This document shows, piece by piece, positions 7,591 to 16,760 of a DNA stretch of 54,733 bases; position 1 is the first letter of the stretch, and each line of letters starts with the position of its first letter. This DNA comes from Sulfurospirillum arcachonense DSM 9755. Its GTDB lineage: Bacteria; Campylobacterota; Campylobacteria; Campylobacterales; Sulfurospirillaceae. The DNA is taken from contig NZ_JFBL01000019.1 of NCBI RefSeq assembly GCF_000597725.1, positions 1-54,733 on the forward strand. Reading direction: 5' to 3'. The position numbers were made by a program, and so were the translations under genes. The notes beneath the pieces were generated by a model, which saw only the letters and a list, made by a program, of their open reading frames with translations, searched no databases and was not told the origin of the DNA.

Positions 7591-8785
7591 ATAAGTTATC
7601 GATATATTCTTCTATTGATACAGCAACTTTCTTTGAAAAAGCAACTGCTTCAACAACAGTTCTAGCCCCAGTTACAACATCTCCAGAAGCAAAAACTCCA
7701 ACGCGAGAAGTCATTCCATTTTCATCAGTGCTTAGTAAGCCTTTTTCATCAACACTTATGTCTTTATTATTTTTGACTATAATATCATTTGGATTTTGGC
7801 TGATAGAAATAAAAATAGAATCAGTTTCAATAAAACCTTTTTCATCTGTACCATCTGTTGTTTGATAAAAAATTCCTTTATCATTAAATTCTAAAGGTTC
7901 TTTATAAAAATCAAATTTAACACCATCAATTTTAGCACAATCCACTTCATGTTTTTCAGCAGGTATATTTTCTTCACCTTTCCTATACATGATTACCACT
8001 TCTTTTACACCGTTTCTAACAGCAGTTCTAGCAACATCCATAGCAACATTTCCAGCACCAAGAACTACAACTTTTTTACCTAAATCATAAACAGAAGGAT
8101 TTTTGAGATAGTCAATGGCAAAATGAACATGTCCCAAGCTTTCGCCCTTAATTCCAAGTTTTTTTGGACTCCACACACCTGTACTTAAAAAGACTGCTTT
8201 GAATCCATCACGAAATAGATCATCAATAGTAATGTTTTTACCTATCATTATATTAGGTCTAATAATAACACCTAGTTGTTTTAATTTTTCTATGAGTTTG
8301 TCAAGAATATTCTTATTTAATCTAAAATCAGGAATACCTTGTCTTAAAACACCACCAATTTTATCATGACTATCGTACATAGTGATTCCATAACCTTTGG
8401 ATGCTAGTATAAAAGCAAGCGCAATTCCAGCAGGACCACTACCAATAATAGCTATGTTATGACCATTATGTTCAGGTTTTTTAAATTGAGTATCATGCAT
8501 ATAAAAATCTGATATATAATTTTCTATACTTCCTACACTTACAGCTGTTTTTTTCTTATTAAGTACACAATGACCTTCACAATGTTTTTCATGTGGACAA
8601 ACTAATGAACAGATAATAGATAATGGATTGTTATCAAAAAGCATTTGTCCTGCAGTTCTTATCTCTCCAGATAAAAAAAGTCTTATCATCTCTGCAATTG
8701 GAGTATTAACAGGACATCCTTTTTCACATGAAGGTTTTTTACAACCTAGACAAGTATTTGCTAAGTCTATGGTATATTTATTCAT
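7589..8785 (-). CDS. GltD-like NADPH:acceptor oxidoreductase (glutamate synthase small-subunit family)
   Basis: A 398-residue flavoprotein. The N-terminal domain has a cysteine set for two [4Fe-4S] clusters (CLGCKKPSCEKGCPVNTPIA and CSLVCPHEKHCEGHC). Then come an FAD-binding GSGPAGIALAFILASKGY and an NAD(P)H-binding GAGNVAMDVARTAVRNG. This is the electron-input module found in glutamate synthase, NfnB and dihydropyrimidine dehydrogenase. No glutamate synthase large subunit is adjacent, and the gene stands alone between terminators, so the electron acceptor is unknown. It is shorter than typical GltD (about 470 residues). A TAAAAT -10-like box on this strand lies at 8811-8816, and AAGG precedes the ATG. 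Confidence 0.85.
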   Translation of the reverse strand: MNKYTIDLANTCLGCKKPSCEKGCPVNTPIAEMIRLFLSGEIRTAGQMLFDNNPLSIICSLVCPHEKHCEGHCVLNKKKTAVSVGSIENYISDFYMHDTQFKKPEHNGHNIAIIGSGPAGIALAFILASKGYGITMYDSHDKIGGVLRQGIPDFRLNKNILDKLIEKLKQLGVIIRPNIMIGKNITIDDLFRDGFKAVFLSTGVWSPKKLGIKGESLGHVHFAIDYLKNPSVYDLGKKVVVLGAGNVAMDVARTAVRNGVKEVVIMYRKGEENIPAEKHEVDCAKIDGVKFDFYKEPLEFNDKGIFYQTTDGTDEKGFIETDSIFISISQNPNDIIVKNNKDISVDEKGLLSTDENGMTSRVGVFASGDVVTGARTVVEAVAFSKKVAVSIEEYIDNL

Positions 8786-8852
8786 ATTGAACCTTATTTG
8801 TAGTTATGATATTTTATCAAAGAATGTAAAAATAAAAAGGATATAGATCAAG

Positions 8853-8874
8853 ATTCCCCACACTTGTGGGGAAT
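8853..8874 (-). terminator. Hairpin after the aspartate aminotransferase gene
   Basis: A perfect 9-bp GC-rich stem (ATTCCCCAC / GTGGGGAAT) with loop ACTT lies four bases past the stop of the minus-strand gene. The tail on the minus strand (CTTGATCTAT) has few Ts, so it may be a Rho-dependent end or an mRNA-stabilising hairpin. Confidence 0.5.
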
Positions 8875-8877
8875 TTG

Positions 8878-10047
8878 TTATTTGTAGTTTTTAACAAAAT
8901 CTTCGATTCTATTAATTCCTTCTATAATACTTTTTTGGTCTGTAGCAAAAGAAAATCTTAGATATCCTTCAGCACCAAAACCTATACCAGGAACAGTAGC
9001 AACACCTTTTTCAGCCAATAATTTTTTACAAAATTCTACTGAATCATTTGTGATTTGTTTGAAGTTTACATAAAGATAAAATGCTCCACTTGGTTTTACA
9101 ACGCTTAAACCTTCAATAGCATTAAACATTTCTATAGCTATGTCTCTTCTTTTTTCAAACTCTTTTCTCATCATCTCAATGTCATTATTAGCTTCACCTA
9201 AAAGTGCAGGAATTGAAGCTTTTTGTGTAATAGCATTTATATTAGAAGTACTTTGACTTTGAAGTTTTTTAACAGCAGCAGTGATTTCTTTCATCGGCGT
9301 AGCCATATAACCAAATCTCCAACCAGTCATTGCTACTGATTTACTAAGACCATTTATAGTTATTGTTCTTTTGAACATATCATCACTAATTGAAGCTACT
9401 GAAGTAAATTTTAAGCCATCAAAAAGAATTTTTTCATACATTTCATCAGAAAGTACGATTATATCTGTGCCTTTTAAAACTTCTGCTAATCCTTCTAATT
9501 CTTCTTTAGTATATACAGAACCTGTTGGATTTGAAGGAGTATTTAAAACTAAAGCTTTTGTTTTATTTGTAATAGCGTTTTTAAGTTGTTTAGGTGTGAT
9601 TTTAAATTCACTTTCATCACTAGTTTCAATATAAACTGGTACACCATCACTATATTTAACAATTTCAGGATAAGTAACCCAATAAGGAGCAGGGATAATT
9701 ACTTCATCACCAGAATTTAAAAGTACTTGAAAAATATTAAATAAAGAGTGTTTTGCTCCTACATTTGTAATAATATCAGTAACGTCATATTTTAAATTAT
9801 TCTCATTTTTAAGTTTAGTTTGAATAGCTTTTAAAACTTCAGGAGTTCCTGGAACTGCTGTATACGTAGAGTTTCCTTCTTTTATTGCTTCAATAGCTGC
9901 ATTTTTAATTACATCAGGAGTTCCAAAATCTGGTTCACCTGCTGAAAAACTTAAAACATCTTGACCATTAGCTTTCATTTCTCTGGCTAAAGTTGTTATA
10001 GCTATTGTCAAAGACTCAGACAATACATCTATACGTTTTGCTATCAT
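8878..10047 (-). CDS. aspC: Aspartate aminotransferase (class I, PLP-dependent)
   Basis: About 389 residues of the subgroup Ib aspartate aminotransferase family. It interconverts aspartate and 2-oxoglutarate with oxaloacetate and glutamate. Visible hallmarks are FSAGEPDFGTPDVIKNAA, the substrate-binding YTAVPGTPEV, the cofactor region LNTPSNPTGSVYT, the PLP lysine in TINGLSKSVAMTGWRFGY, and near the end YLRFSFATD. The length is normal. Two tandem ATG codons exist (10050 and 10047); AAGGTG upstream is better spaced for the second. It is monocistronic, with a TATAAT on this strand at 10073-10078. Related enzymes of this subgroup can also act on prephenate or other amino acids. Confidence 0.92.
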   Translation of the reverse strand: MIAKRIDVLSESLTIAITTLAREMKANGQDVLSFSAGEPDFGTPDVIKNAAIEAIKEGNSTYTAVPGTPEVLKAIQTKLKNENNLKYDVTDIITNVGAKHSLFNIFQVLLNSGDEVIIPAPYWVTYPEIVKYSDGVPVYIETSDESEFKITPKQLKNAITNKTKALVLNTPSNPTGSVYTKEELEGLAEVLKGTDIIVLSDEMYEKILFDGLKFTSVASISDDMFKRTITINGLSKSVAMTGWRFGYMATPMKEITAAVKKLQSQSTSNINAITQKASIPALLGEANNDIEMMRKEFEKRRDIAIEMFNAIEGLSVVKPSGAFYLYVNFKQITNDSVEFCKKLLAEKGVATVPGIGFGAEGYLRFSFATDQKSIIEGINRIEDFVKNYK

Positions 10048-10072
10048 CATTACACCTTAATTAATTTTTGGA

Positions 10073-10078
10073 ATTATA
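10073..10078 (-). promoter_or_regulatory. Probable -10 element for the aspartate aminotransferase gene
   Basis: TATAAT on the minus strand, about 25 bases before the start codon. No convincing -35 is seen. Confidence 0.45.
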
Positions 10079-10182
10079 CCTAAAATATAATTAAAAATCG
10101 ACAGTAATTTTAACATATAACTTAGTTTTTATAAGATAATATAAATATCTTAATCCATAAACAATAAAAAGAGTATTTTATT

Positions 10183-11385
10183 ATGAATGTAAAAGAAAAA
10201 AAGTTGAACACATTTACACTTTCAGGGCTTATTATTGGTCCAATATTAGGTTCAGGTGTTATTTTATTACCTCCACTTTTATATAATATTATTGGAAATT
10301 TTTCTTTACTTATTTGGTTGAGTATATTAATACTTGGATTTTCTTTTGCTCTTATTTTTGGCAAATTAGCTATTTTATTTCCAGGAGATGGAGGAGTTTC
10401 CCTTGCTACAAAATCAGCGATGGGTGAAAAGTACCAAATATTAACATCTTTTTATCTTATTTGTGCAGTATTTTTTGGGCCCGTTGCTGTTCTTTTGATA
10501 GCCGCAACATTTATTCAAGAGTATTTTCCAGATACTTCAATAGTGATTTTAGGATTTTTTATATATCTTATAACATATACTCTTATGCTTGTAAAAATAG
10601 ACTTTTTAGGTAAATTAATGCTTATTGTCACTTCTACAATTACTTTAATATTTTTGATTTGTAGTGTGAATATTCTTTTACATGTAGATAGTTTTATTTT
10701 TGAGCTTCCAAATATTGAAATAAAAGAATTAGGTCACTCCTTTTTAATTGTATTTTGGGCAATAGTGGGTTGGGAAGTCATAGGTAATTATTCTAATGAA
10801 GTAAAAAATACAAAAACACTAACTACCGCTGTTATTGTATCTGCAATTATTGTTTCTTTAGTTTATTTTCTCATAGCTTTAGCCATATGTTTTGGTGATT
10901 TTTCTAATAAAAATAGTGAAAGTTTTAAGTTAGTATGGTTAATTGAACCAATTTTTCATAGTTATTCTCAAAATATACTCTCTTTTGTCTCTGTAATTTT
11001 ATGTATAGGAACTCTTTTATTATTTATTGGTGGAGTAGCTAGGCTTATCTCTTCACTTAAATTTACACAATATACATCAAAGCACTTAAAAAATGGTACA
11101 CCTATTGGTTCTTTAAATTTTTTGTCAAGTATTTATATGATCACTCTTGGTTTGGTGTATTTTAGTTTTTTAAGTTTAGATGATCTTGTTGCATTTGCAG
11201 ATGGTTTTTTTATTGCAAATGCAATTATTGGACTTATAACGGCTATTTTACTTTTTGAAAGTGGATTTTTACGATACAGTGCCTATTTATTGACAGTGCT
11301 TTTCTTAGGAATATTACTTTTTTCAAATCTATTTATTTTACTCATAATAGCAGGGTTATTTGTATTTACTTATTTAAAAAGGTGA
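10183..11385 (+). CDS. APC-superfamily amino acid permease (YjeH-like)
   Basis: A 400-residue polytopic membrane protein with about 11-12 hydrophobic segments. The first helix carries the glycine-rich APC signature (LIIGPILGSGVILLPPLL), and the middle has FWAIVGWEVIGNYSNEVKN, which closely resembles the corresponding stretch of YjeH-type amino acid exporters. It probably moves neutral or branched-chain amino acids across the inner membrane; the direction is not certain. The gene is single, with a weak ribosome-binding site (AAAAGAG). A TACATGTA palindrome lies inside at 10679-10686. A terminator overlaps its stop codon. Confidence 0.85.
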   Translation: MNVKEKKLNTFTLSGLIIGPILGSGVILLPPLLYNIIGNFSLLIWLSILILGFSFALIFGKLAILFPGDGGVSLATKSAMGEKYQILTSFYLICAVFFGPVAVLLIAATFIQEYFPDTSIVILGFFIYLITYTLMLVKIDFLGKLMLIVTSTITLIFLICSVNILLHVDSFIFELPNIEIKELGHSFLIVFWAIVGWEVIGNYSNEVKNTKTLTTAVIVSAIIVSLVYFLIALAICFGDFSNKNSESFKLVWLIEPIFHSYSQNILSFVSVILCIGTLLLFIGGVARLISSLKFTQYTSKHLKNGTPIGSLNFLSSIYMITLGLVYFSFLSLDDLVAFADGFFIANAIIGLITAILLFESGFLRYSAYLLTVLFLGILLFSNLFILLIIAGLFVFTYLKR

Positions 11386-11401
11386 ATGTCAATCACCTTT
11401 T
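11377..11401. terminator. Bidirectional terminator between converging genes
   Basis: A perfect 9-bp stem AAAAGGTGA / TCACCTTTT with a 7-base loop, overlapping the permease stop codon. The A/T flanks (AAAA on the left, TTTTATTT on the right) allow use from both strands, and the cysE stop is at 11412. Confidence 0.75.
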
Positions 11402-11411
11402 ATTTGTGGTT

Positions 11412-12155
11412 TTAATCTTTTAAAGTTTTAAGATATAGCTCATAGATTTTTTCCAATTCTACATCTTTATCATGTATTTCTTTATTACATGTAGATTTTT
11501 CACAGCTGTCTTTATCACAGGTTCCCATAGCATCTTCAAGTACTTTCATACGCTTAAATATGTAAGCAAATAGTTCTTTGTTAATGTCAGGAATTTTATT
11601 ATGAGACATTGGGTTTTTATCTCTGCCTTTTGTTATCACACGTGCAGGAATACCTACAGCTGTAGATTCATCAGGAACATTTTTTACAACTACTGAGTTG
11701 GAGCCAATTCTACAGTTATGTCCCACAGTTATATCTCCTAGTACTTTTGCACCAGCTCCTATAACAGCACCACTGAGTATAGTTGGATGTCTTTTTTCAC
11801 CTTTGTTCAAATTAACTCCACCTAGAGTTACTCCTTGGTAAATTAAAACATCATCGCCAATTATTGCTGTTTCACCTATAACTAAACCAAAAGCATGATC
11901 AAAGAAAACACGTCTACCAACAGTTGCAGCTGGATGCAAGTCAATATTTGTTACAAACTGAGTAAATCCCATGATGATACGAGATAGAAGTTTAAAATTA
12001 TGAGTATATAATTTATGAGCAAATCGATAATTAACTAAGGCCCAAACACCAGGGTAGTTAAACAGCAGTTCAAATTTTGAATTAAGTGCAGGGTCGTTTT
12101 TTATTGGTTGTGTAAAATCTTCTTTTATTATTTGCCAAAATGATGCATGGCTCAT
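11412..12155 (-). CDS. cysE: Serine O-acetyltransferase
   Basis: A 247-residue enzyme that acetylates serine to O-acetylserine, the precursor of cysteine. The N-terminal helical domain is followed by a left-handed beta-helix with the catalytic region HPAATVGRRVFFDHAFGLV and then IGETAIIGDDVLIYQGVTLGG. The C-terminal tail is unusual: after the helix VLEDAMG it is cysteine-rich and charged (CDKDSCEKSTCNKEIHDKD), ending in a short coiled helix. The start overlaps the speA stop by four bases, so it is translated after speA as the last gene of the long minus-strand operon. A TACATGTA palindrome (11486-11493) encodes part of the Cys-rich tail. Confidence 0.95.
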   Translation of the reverse strand: MSHASFWQIIKEDFTQPIKNDPALNSKFELLFNYPGVWALVNYRFAHKLYTHNFKLLSRIIMGFTQFVTNIDLHPAATVGRRVFFDHAFGLVIGETAIIGDDVLIYQGVTLGGVNLNKGEKRHPTILSGAVIGAGAKVLGDITVGHNCRIGSNSVVVKNVPDESTAVGIPARVITKGRDKNPMSHNKIPDINKELFAYIFKRMKVLEDAMGTCDKDSCEKSTCNKEIHDKDVELEKIYELYLKTLKD

Positions 12156-13981
12156 TGATACTCCTCATTTTTTAAATATCCATTATCTTTTAAAAGCATA
12201 TTTATTTCCGCAAGTATATGCTTTTGCATATTATTATCAATTAAATTTGAATTTTCAATTTTTGATTTTAAGTTATTTTCAATCTCTTTGATATCATAAT
12301 CTAAATCTTCAAAAATATCAGAAATACTTTGAGCTGCAGTGATATTTTCTATCTCATATCCCTCTTTATTTAACGTTACTGAGACTTCAGTAGGATGGGT
12401 AAATAGATTATGTTTCATACCAAGTACCTCTTGATAAGCACCAACTAGAAAAAATCCTAAAAAATAGTCGTCTTTACTTAAATCTACATCATGTAAAAAT
12501 AGAGGTTTTTTAGGGTTAAAACTAATTTCTCCATCACTATCACAGGTAATATCCCAAATAGATGCTGATCTTGTTGCTTCTTCATCAAGTTTATCAAGTG
12601 GCATCATAGGAAAATGCTGCTCTAATCCCCAAAAGTCAGGAAGACTTTGAAAAATAGAAAAATTTACTAAATATCTCTCTTGAACACTCTCTTGAATAGA
12701 TAATAACTCTTCATAATTTTTATCTTTGAGAAGTATAACAGCTTTTTTTATAATTAAATTGACCAATACCTCTGTATTTGATCTATCTTCTAAATCAATA
12801 TATCCTAAATCAAAAAGAGTAAGAAGTGATTCCATATGGTCAATACTATCATGTAAAAATTCAAAAGCATTGTTTTTATTGATAGTGTTGTATAAATCAT
12901 ATAATTCTTGAATTAAAGGGGGATTCTTTTTTGGTATTAATTTTTCTGCTGTATATTCTCCAGAAAAAAGCTCTAATACAGGGGCAACTAATAAAGCATG
13001 ATGTGCTGCAATATATCTTCCAGATTCTATATAAATATCTGGTTCAGTTACATTTTTTTTATGTGAAATTTCTTTTAAAAGATATACAACATCATTGGTA
13101 TATTCGCTGAGTGTATAGTTTCTAAGAAGTTTGTCTTGATATTGGGAATACTCTATCGCTAAACCACCACCAAGATTAATAGAATTCAGATGAATTGCTC
13201 CTAACTTTTTAAGTTCAGCATATATATTACCAGCTTCTCTTAGTGCTTTTTTTACAGGAGGTATTTCAGTAATTTGTGAGCCTATATGAAAATGAATCAT
13301 GGTAAAAGAATCTAAAAGATTGTTTTTTTCAAGTAATTTTACAGCTTTAATGAGTTCTGTTGAAGTCAAACCAAATTTAGAGTTTATTCCACCACTTTTA
13401 GCCCATACTCCAGCACCTGAACTATGTAATCTTACCCTTAGCCCAATATTTGGCATATACCCAAAACGTTTTTTTGATGTATGGATAATACTCTCTAATT
13501 CGTTTAGTCCTTCAATAGTAAGAGTTATATTGTAGCCCATTTCAGATGCGATGAAACCAAGGTCAATCATCTCATTATCTTTAAATCCATTTACTGTTAT
13601 AGGTGCAGTAGGGTTGTTATAAGCCATAGCAAGGAGTAGTTCAGCTTTACTTCCTGCTTCAAGACCATAATTGTAATCAGTACCTAATTTTACTAAATTT
13701 TTTACAAAATTTGGAAATTGATTTACCTTAAGAGGATAAAGGGCGTTAAATTTGCCTTTATATTGAAACTCTTTCATAGCTCTGTTAAATTGGCTATATA
13801 CAAAATCTATTTGTTTTTCTATAAGGTGAGGAAACCTCAGAAGCAAAGGACCTGTATGTCCTTGTTTTCGCACATCTTTAACTATATCGATGAGTGCAGG
13901 TTGGCTTAAAGCTTTAAGTTTTACTTTTCCATCATCAATGATATAATTATCATTTCCCCAAATATCAATACCATAATTCAC
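12152..13981 (-). CDS. speA: Biosynthetic arginine decarboxylase
   Basis: A 609-residue PLP enzyme of the alanine-racemase-like fold (fold III). It converts arginine to agmatine for polyamine synthesis. The N-terminus YGIDIWGNDNYII is characteristic of SpeA. The PLP lysine lies in LYPLKVNQFPNFV, and the barrel shows GLEAGSKAELLLAM, MIHFHIGSQ and LNLGGGLAIEY. Near the end SIWDITCDSDGEI contains the catalytic cysteine of the C-terminal domain. The length fits the family (about 610-660). Its start immediately follows the hisS stop, and its stop overlaps cysE. No agmatine deiminase or carbamoylputrescine gene is in the window. Confidence 0.95.
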   Translation of the reverse strand: MNYGIDIWGNDNYIIDDGKVKLKALSQPALIDIVKDVRKQGHTGPLLLRFPHLIEKQIDFVYSQFNRAMKEFQYKGKFNALYPLKVNQFPNFVKNLVKLGTDYNYGLEAGSKAELLLAMAYNNPTAPITVNGFKDNEMIDLGFIASEMGYNITLTIEGLNELESIIHTSKKRFGYMPNIGLRVRLHSSGAGVWAKSGGINSKFGLTSTELIKAVKLLEKNNLLDSFTMIHFHIGSQITEIPPVKKALREAGNIYAELKKLGAIHLNSINLGGGLAIEYSQYQDKLLRNYTLSEYTNDVVYLLKEISHKKNVTEPDIYIESGRYIAAHHALLVAPVLELFSGEYTAEKLIPKKNPPLIQELYDLYNTINKNNAFEFLHDSIDHMESLLTLFDLGYIDLEDRSNTEVLVNLIIKKAVILLKDKNYEELLSIQESVQERYLVNFSIFQSLPDFWGLEQHFPMMPLDKLDEEATRSASIWDITCDSDGEISFNPKKPLFLHDVDLSKDDYFLGFFLVGAYQEVLGMKHNLFTHPTEVSVTLNKEGYEIENITAAQSISDIFEDLDYDIKEIENNLKSKIENSNLIDNNMQKHILAEINMLLKDNGYLKNEEYQ

Positions 13982-15190
13982 TTATAGTTCATCCCATTTT
14001 AATATTTTTTCTTCTTTAGTCTCTAAATCTTTTAAAACTAAAGTTTGATTTTTGAGTTCATCATCACCAATACAAATAAAGAATTTAGCATTGGCTTTAT
14101 CAGCAGCTTTTAAATGGGCCTTTATACTTTTAGCGCTGTAGAGTGTATGAACCGCATCTGTTTTTCTTTTTTTTACTACTAATTGAAATACTTGCTTAAG
14201 GGCATCTTCACTTAATGCACCTATATAATAGCCTTCTTTTTTCGTCTCAGGCATCACAACTAAATCAGCAAGTCTTTCAATACCCATAGCAAAACCAACA
14301 CCAGCAGTGGGTCTTCCATCTAAAAATTCAACAAGTTTATCATAACGACCACCACCTGCTATTGCATTTTGTGCACCAATACCATCACTTATAAATTCAA
14401 ATGCAGTTTTGTTATAATAATCAAGTCCACGAACGAGTTTTGTATCTACCTCATATGTAACATTAAAACCATCAAGTATGCTTTTTAACTCTTCAAAATC
14501 ATCTTTACATGTAGAGCATAAATTATCCAATAACATTGGTGCATCTTTTAGCAAACTTTGACAATGTTCATTTTTACAATCTAACACTCTTATAGGATTT
14601 GTAAGTTTTCTTCTTTGACAATCTTCACATAATCCTTCAGTTTTATCTAAAAATTTTACTAAGTTATCTCTATATTGTGGCATACAATTAAAATCACCAA
14701 GAGAGTTTATTTGAAGTCTATAAGTAATCCCAAGAACATCAAACATCTCTTTTAGCATAAGAATGATCATAGCATCTTCTTTAACACTCTCTTGTCCAAA
14801 AGTTTCTGCTCCAAATTGGTGAAATTGTCTGAGTCTTCCTTTTTGAGGTCTTTCATATCTAAACATAGGGCCATGATAAAAGAAACGTTTTATTCCACCT
14901 GCTCTATCATATTTTTGAGTGATAAAAGCTCTAACTACACCAGCAGTTCCCTCTGGTCTCATACACACGTCATTTTGTCCTTTATCAATAAACTGATACA
15001 TCTCTTTGCCCACTATGTCACTACTTTCACCAACACTTCTTTTAAAAAGTTGTGTCTCTTCAAGTATAGGAGTTTCAATAAAAGAAAATCCATAATTTTT
15101 TGCAATTTTTGTACAGTTTTCAACTACATAAGTATATTTTTCACTAAATTCTCCAACGGTATCTTTCATACCTCTAAGTGGGTTAACCAT
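13982..15190 (-). CDS. hisS: Histidyl-tRNA synthetase
   Basis: A 402-residue class II aminoacyl-tRNA synthetase that charges tRNA-His. It shows the N-terminal LRGMKDTVGEFSEKY, motif 2 (FRYERPQKGRLRQFHQFGAE), the histidine-specific LVRGLDYYNKTAFEF and motif 3 (GGGRYDKLVEFLDG ... GFAMGIERL). An inserted segment has two cysteine pairs (CEDCQRRK and CSTC), seen in some homologues. The anticodon-binding domain is at the end. The gene overlaps tmk by eight bases. TACATGTA occurs at 14506-14513 within the Cys-pair region. Confidence 0.97.
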   Translation of the reverse strand: MVNPLRGMKDTVGEFSEKYTYVVENCTKIAKNYGFSFIETPILEETQLFKRSVGESSDIVGKEMYQFIDKGQNDVCMRPEGTAGVVRAFITQKYDRAGGIKRFFYHGPMFRYERPQKGRLRQFHQFGAETFGQESVKEDAMIILMLKEMFDVLGITYRLQINSLGDFNCMPQYRDNLVKFLDKTEGLCEDCQRRKLTNPIRVLDCKNEHCQSLLKDAPMLLDNLCSTCKDDFEELKSILDGFNVTYEVDTKLVRGLDYYNKTAFEFISDGIGAQNAIAGGGRYDKLVEFLDGRPTAGVGFAMGIERLADLVVMPETKKEGYYIGALSEDALKQVFQLVVKKRKTDAVHTLYSAKSIKAHLKAADKANAKFFICIGDDELKNQTLVLKDLETKEEKILKWDEL

Positions 15191-15767
15191 AAATAAAATC
15201 CTCTATTTGTTTATATATTTCTTCTATTGTATTTGATGAATCAATTTCAAGATAATTTACATGTAAAGCATTTAATGTAGATTTCATTAAATCTTGTACA
15301 TGTAAGAGATATTTTATCCCTCTTTTTTCTATTGTATCTTTTTGTTTATTTCCAAGTCTAGATGTTATAAGTTCATAATTTGTTTGAAAAAGAACTACTT
15401 TATCTGGTAAATTTCCATTTAATGCAAATTTATTTAGATCTATTAAAAAATTAGAATCAAGTTCAGGATGATTTGCTAATGCATAAGAGATTCCAGAAAT
15501 CATTCCTCTATCACTTATAATATAGTTATTTTCTAGTTTAGGCTGTACTATTTTTTCATAATGTTCTGCACGATCAGCCAAAAAAAGAAAAAGCTCCGCA
15601 TTAAATCCAAGTTTTTCATCACTCTCTAAAAGTATCTCTCGAAGTTTTGTTCCTACTTGTGTTCCGCCTGGTTCTTTTGTTGTTACCACATTTTTATGTC
15701 TTTTGGCAAATAATTCTACTTGTGTACTTTTTCCTGTAGTATCAATACCTTCAAATAATATGTACAT
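15183..15767 (-). CDS. tmk: Thymidylate kinase
   Basis: A 194-residue nucleoside monophosphate kinase that phosphorylates dTMP to dTDP. The P-loop is in LFEGIDTTGKSTQ, and the dTMP-binding arginine region is TKEPGGTQVGTKLREILL. The LID-adjacent DRAEHY and ISDRGMISGISYA are typical of bacterial Tmk. The length is normal. The start ATG directly abuts the coaD stop, and the 3' end overlaps hisS by eight bases. Two TACATGTA palindromes (15258-15265 and 15297-15304) lie 31 bases apart in the coding region. Confidence 0.96.
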   Translation of the reverse strand: MYILFEGIDTTGKSTQVELFAKRHKNVVTTKEPGGTQVGTKLREILLESDEKLGFNAELFLFLADRAEHYEKIVQPKLENNYIISDRGMISGISYALANHPELDSNFLIDLNKFALNGNLPDKVVLFQTNYELITSRLGNKQKDTIEKRGIKYLLHVQDLMKSTLNALHVNYLEIDSSNTIEEIYKQIEDFIYG

Positions 15768-16238
15768 TTATTTTAATAAACCTTTTATCTCTTTTGGTAC
15801 AAGATGACTAACATCACCATCGTGTCTTAAAATATCTCTTACTACGGTTGAGCTTATAAAAGCACTTTCTAAACTAGGCATAAGATATATAGTATCTATC
15901 TCTTTATCTAGAGAAGCATTTGCGTAACCAATTTGTAGCTCATACTCAAAATCACTCACAGCTCGAAGACCTCTGAGAATAGTTTTTGAACCATTATCTC
16001 TAGCACAATTTACTAAAAGACCTTCAAAAGAGATAACTTCTGCTTTTTTTATATCTTTGGTAGCTTCTTTTGCCATTTTAACTCTGTGTGCTAAATCAAA
16101 CATAGGCTGTTTATTTTCTGAAGCAGCAATTGCCACAATGACTTTATCAAATATTGCTGATGCTCTTTTTATAATATCTAAGTGACCATTAGTTATGGGG
16201 TCAAAAGTACCTGGATATATAGTAACTCGTTTACTCAT
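15768..16238 (-). CDS. coaD: Phosphopantetheine adenylyltransferase
   Basis: A 156-residue nucleotidyltransferase that makes dephospho-CoA from 4'-phosphopantetheine and ATP. The signature IYPGTFDPITNGHLDIIKRA is at the N-terminus, and the ISSTVVRDI motif with LVPKEI follows near the end. The length is normal. I place the start at ATG 16238, overlapping the ubiX stop (ATGA) and preceded at eight bases by AAAAGG. An in-frame GTG at 16247 would add three residues. The gene is in a cotranscribed series with flgA, ubiX and tmk. Confidence 0.96.
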   Translation of the reverse strand: MSKRVTIYPGTFDPITNGHLDIIKRASAIFDKVIVAIAASENKQPMFDLAHRVKMAKEATKDIKKAEVISFEGLLVNCARDNGSKTILRGLRAVSDFEYELQIGYANASLDKEIDTIYLMPSLESAFISSTVVRDILRHDGDVSHLVPKEIKGLLK

Positions 16239-16759
16239 CCTTCCCACCTTTTAAAAAGTTTATGCTCAATTCCTAATAAATCAAACCATTTTCCTATATA
16301 AAAATTTTCCATCTCTTCAAGGGTTTTTATATCAGCATAATATGCACTAACAGGAGGAGCAATTTTTACTCCAAGCCTAGAGAGTTTTAACATATTTTCT
16401 AGTGCAATTGCAGAAAATGGCATCTCTCTTGGAGCAAGAAGAAGAGGTCTATTTTCTTTGAGCATCACTGAAGCAGTTCTTGTAAGTAAGTTATCTGCTA
16501 TGCCACAGCTTATCTTTGCTAAGGTATTCATACTACATGGGATAATTACCATAGCATCACACTGAAATGAACCAGAAGCTGTGATAGCTCCTATGTCGTT
16601 ATTTGATAAAAAAGTTTTATTTTCTTCTTTTTTTAGAACAACTTGTGAATTATTAGAAGGTATAATAAAAACTTCAATATTTTTTGGTAATTTTTCAATA
16701 AATTTTTGGCCAAGATTTACTCCGCTTGCCCCACTCACACCCACGATAATTCTTTTCAT
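16235..16759 (-). CDS. ubiX: Flavin prenyltransferase UbiX
   Basis: A 174-residue flavin-binding protein that makes prenylated FMN, the cofactor of UbiD-type decarboxylases. The GVSGASGVNLGQKFIEKL motif begins the Rossmann-like fold. It is followed by IPCSMNTLAKISCGIADNLL, with the conserved serine-cysteine site, and LLLAPREMPFSAIALENML, which closes the active site. The C-terminus is a short helix. A ubiD gene is not in the window. It begins one base after the flgA stop and overlaps coaD. Assignment is firm at family level. Confidence 0.92.
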   Translation of the reverse strand: MKRIIVGVSGASGVNLGQKFIEKLPKNIEVFIIPSNNSQVVLKKEENKTFLSNNDIGAITASGSFQCDAMVIIPCSMNTLAKISCGIADNLLTRTASVMLKENRPLLLAPREMPFSAIALENMLKLSRLGVKIAPPVSAYYADIKTLEEMENFYIGKWFDLLGIEHKLFKRWEG

Positions 16760-16760
16760 G

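Noticed and set aside
14792-15196. A 134-codon plus-strand frame opposite hisS
   Set aside because: It is antisense to conserved hisS motifs and shows no family features.
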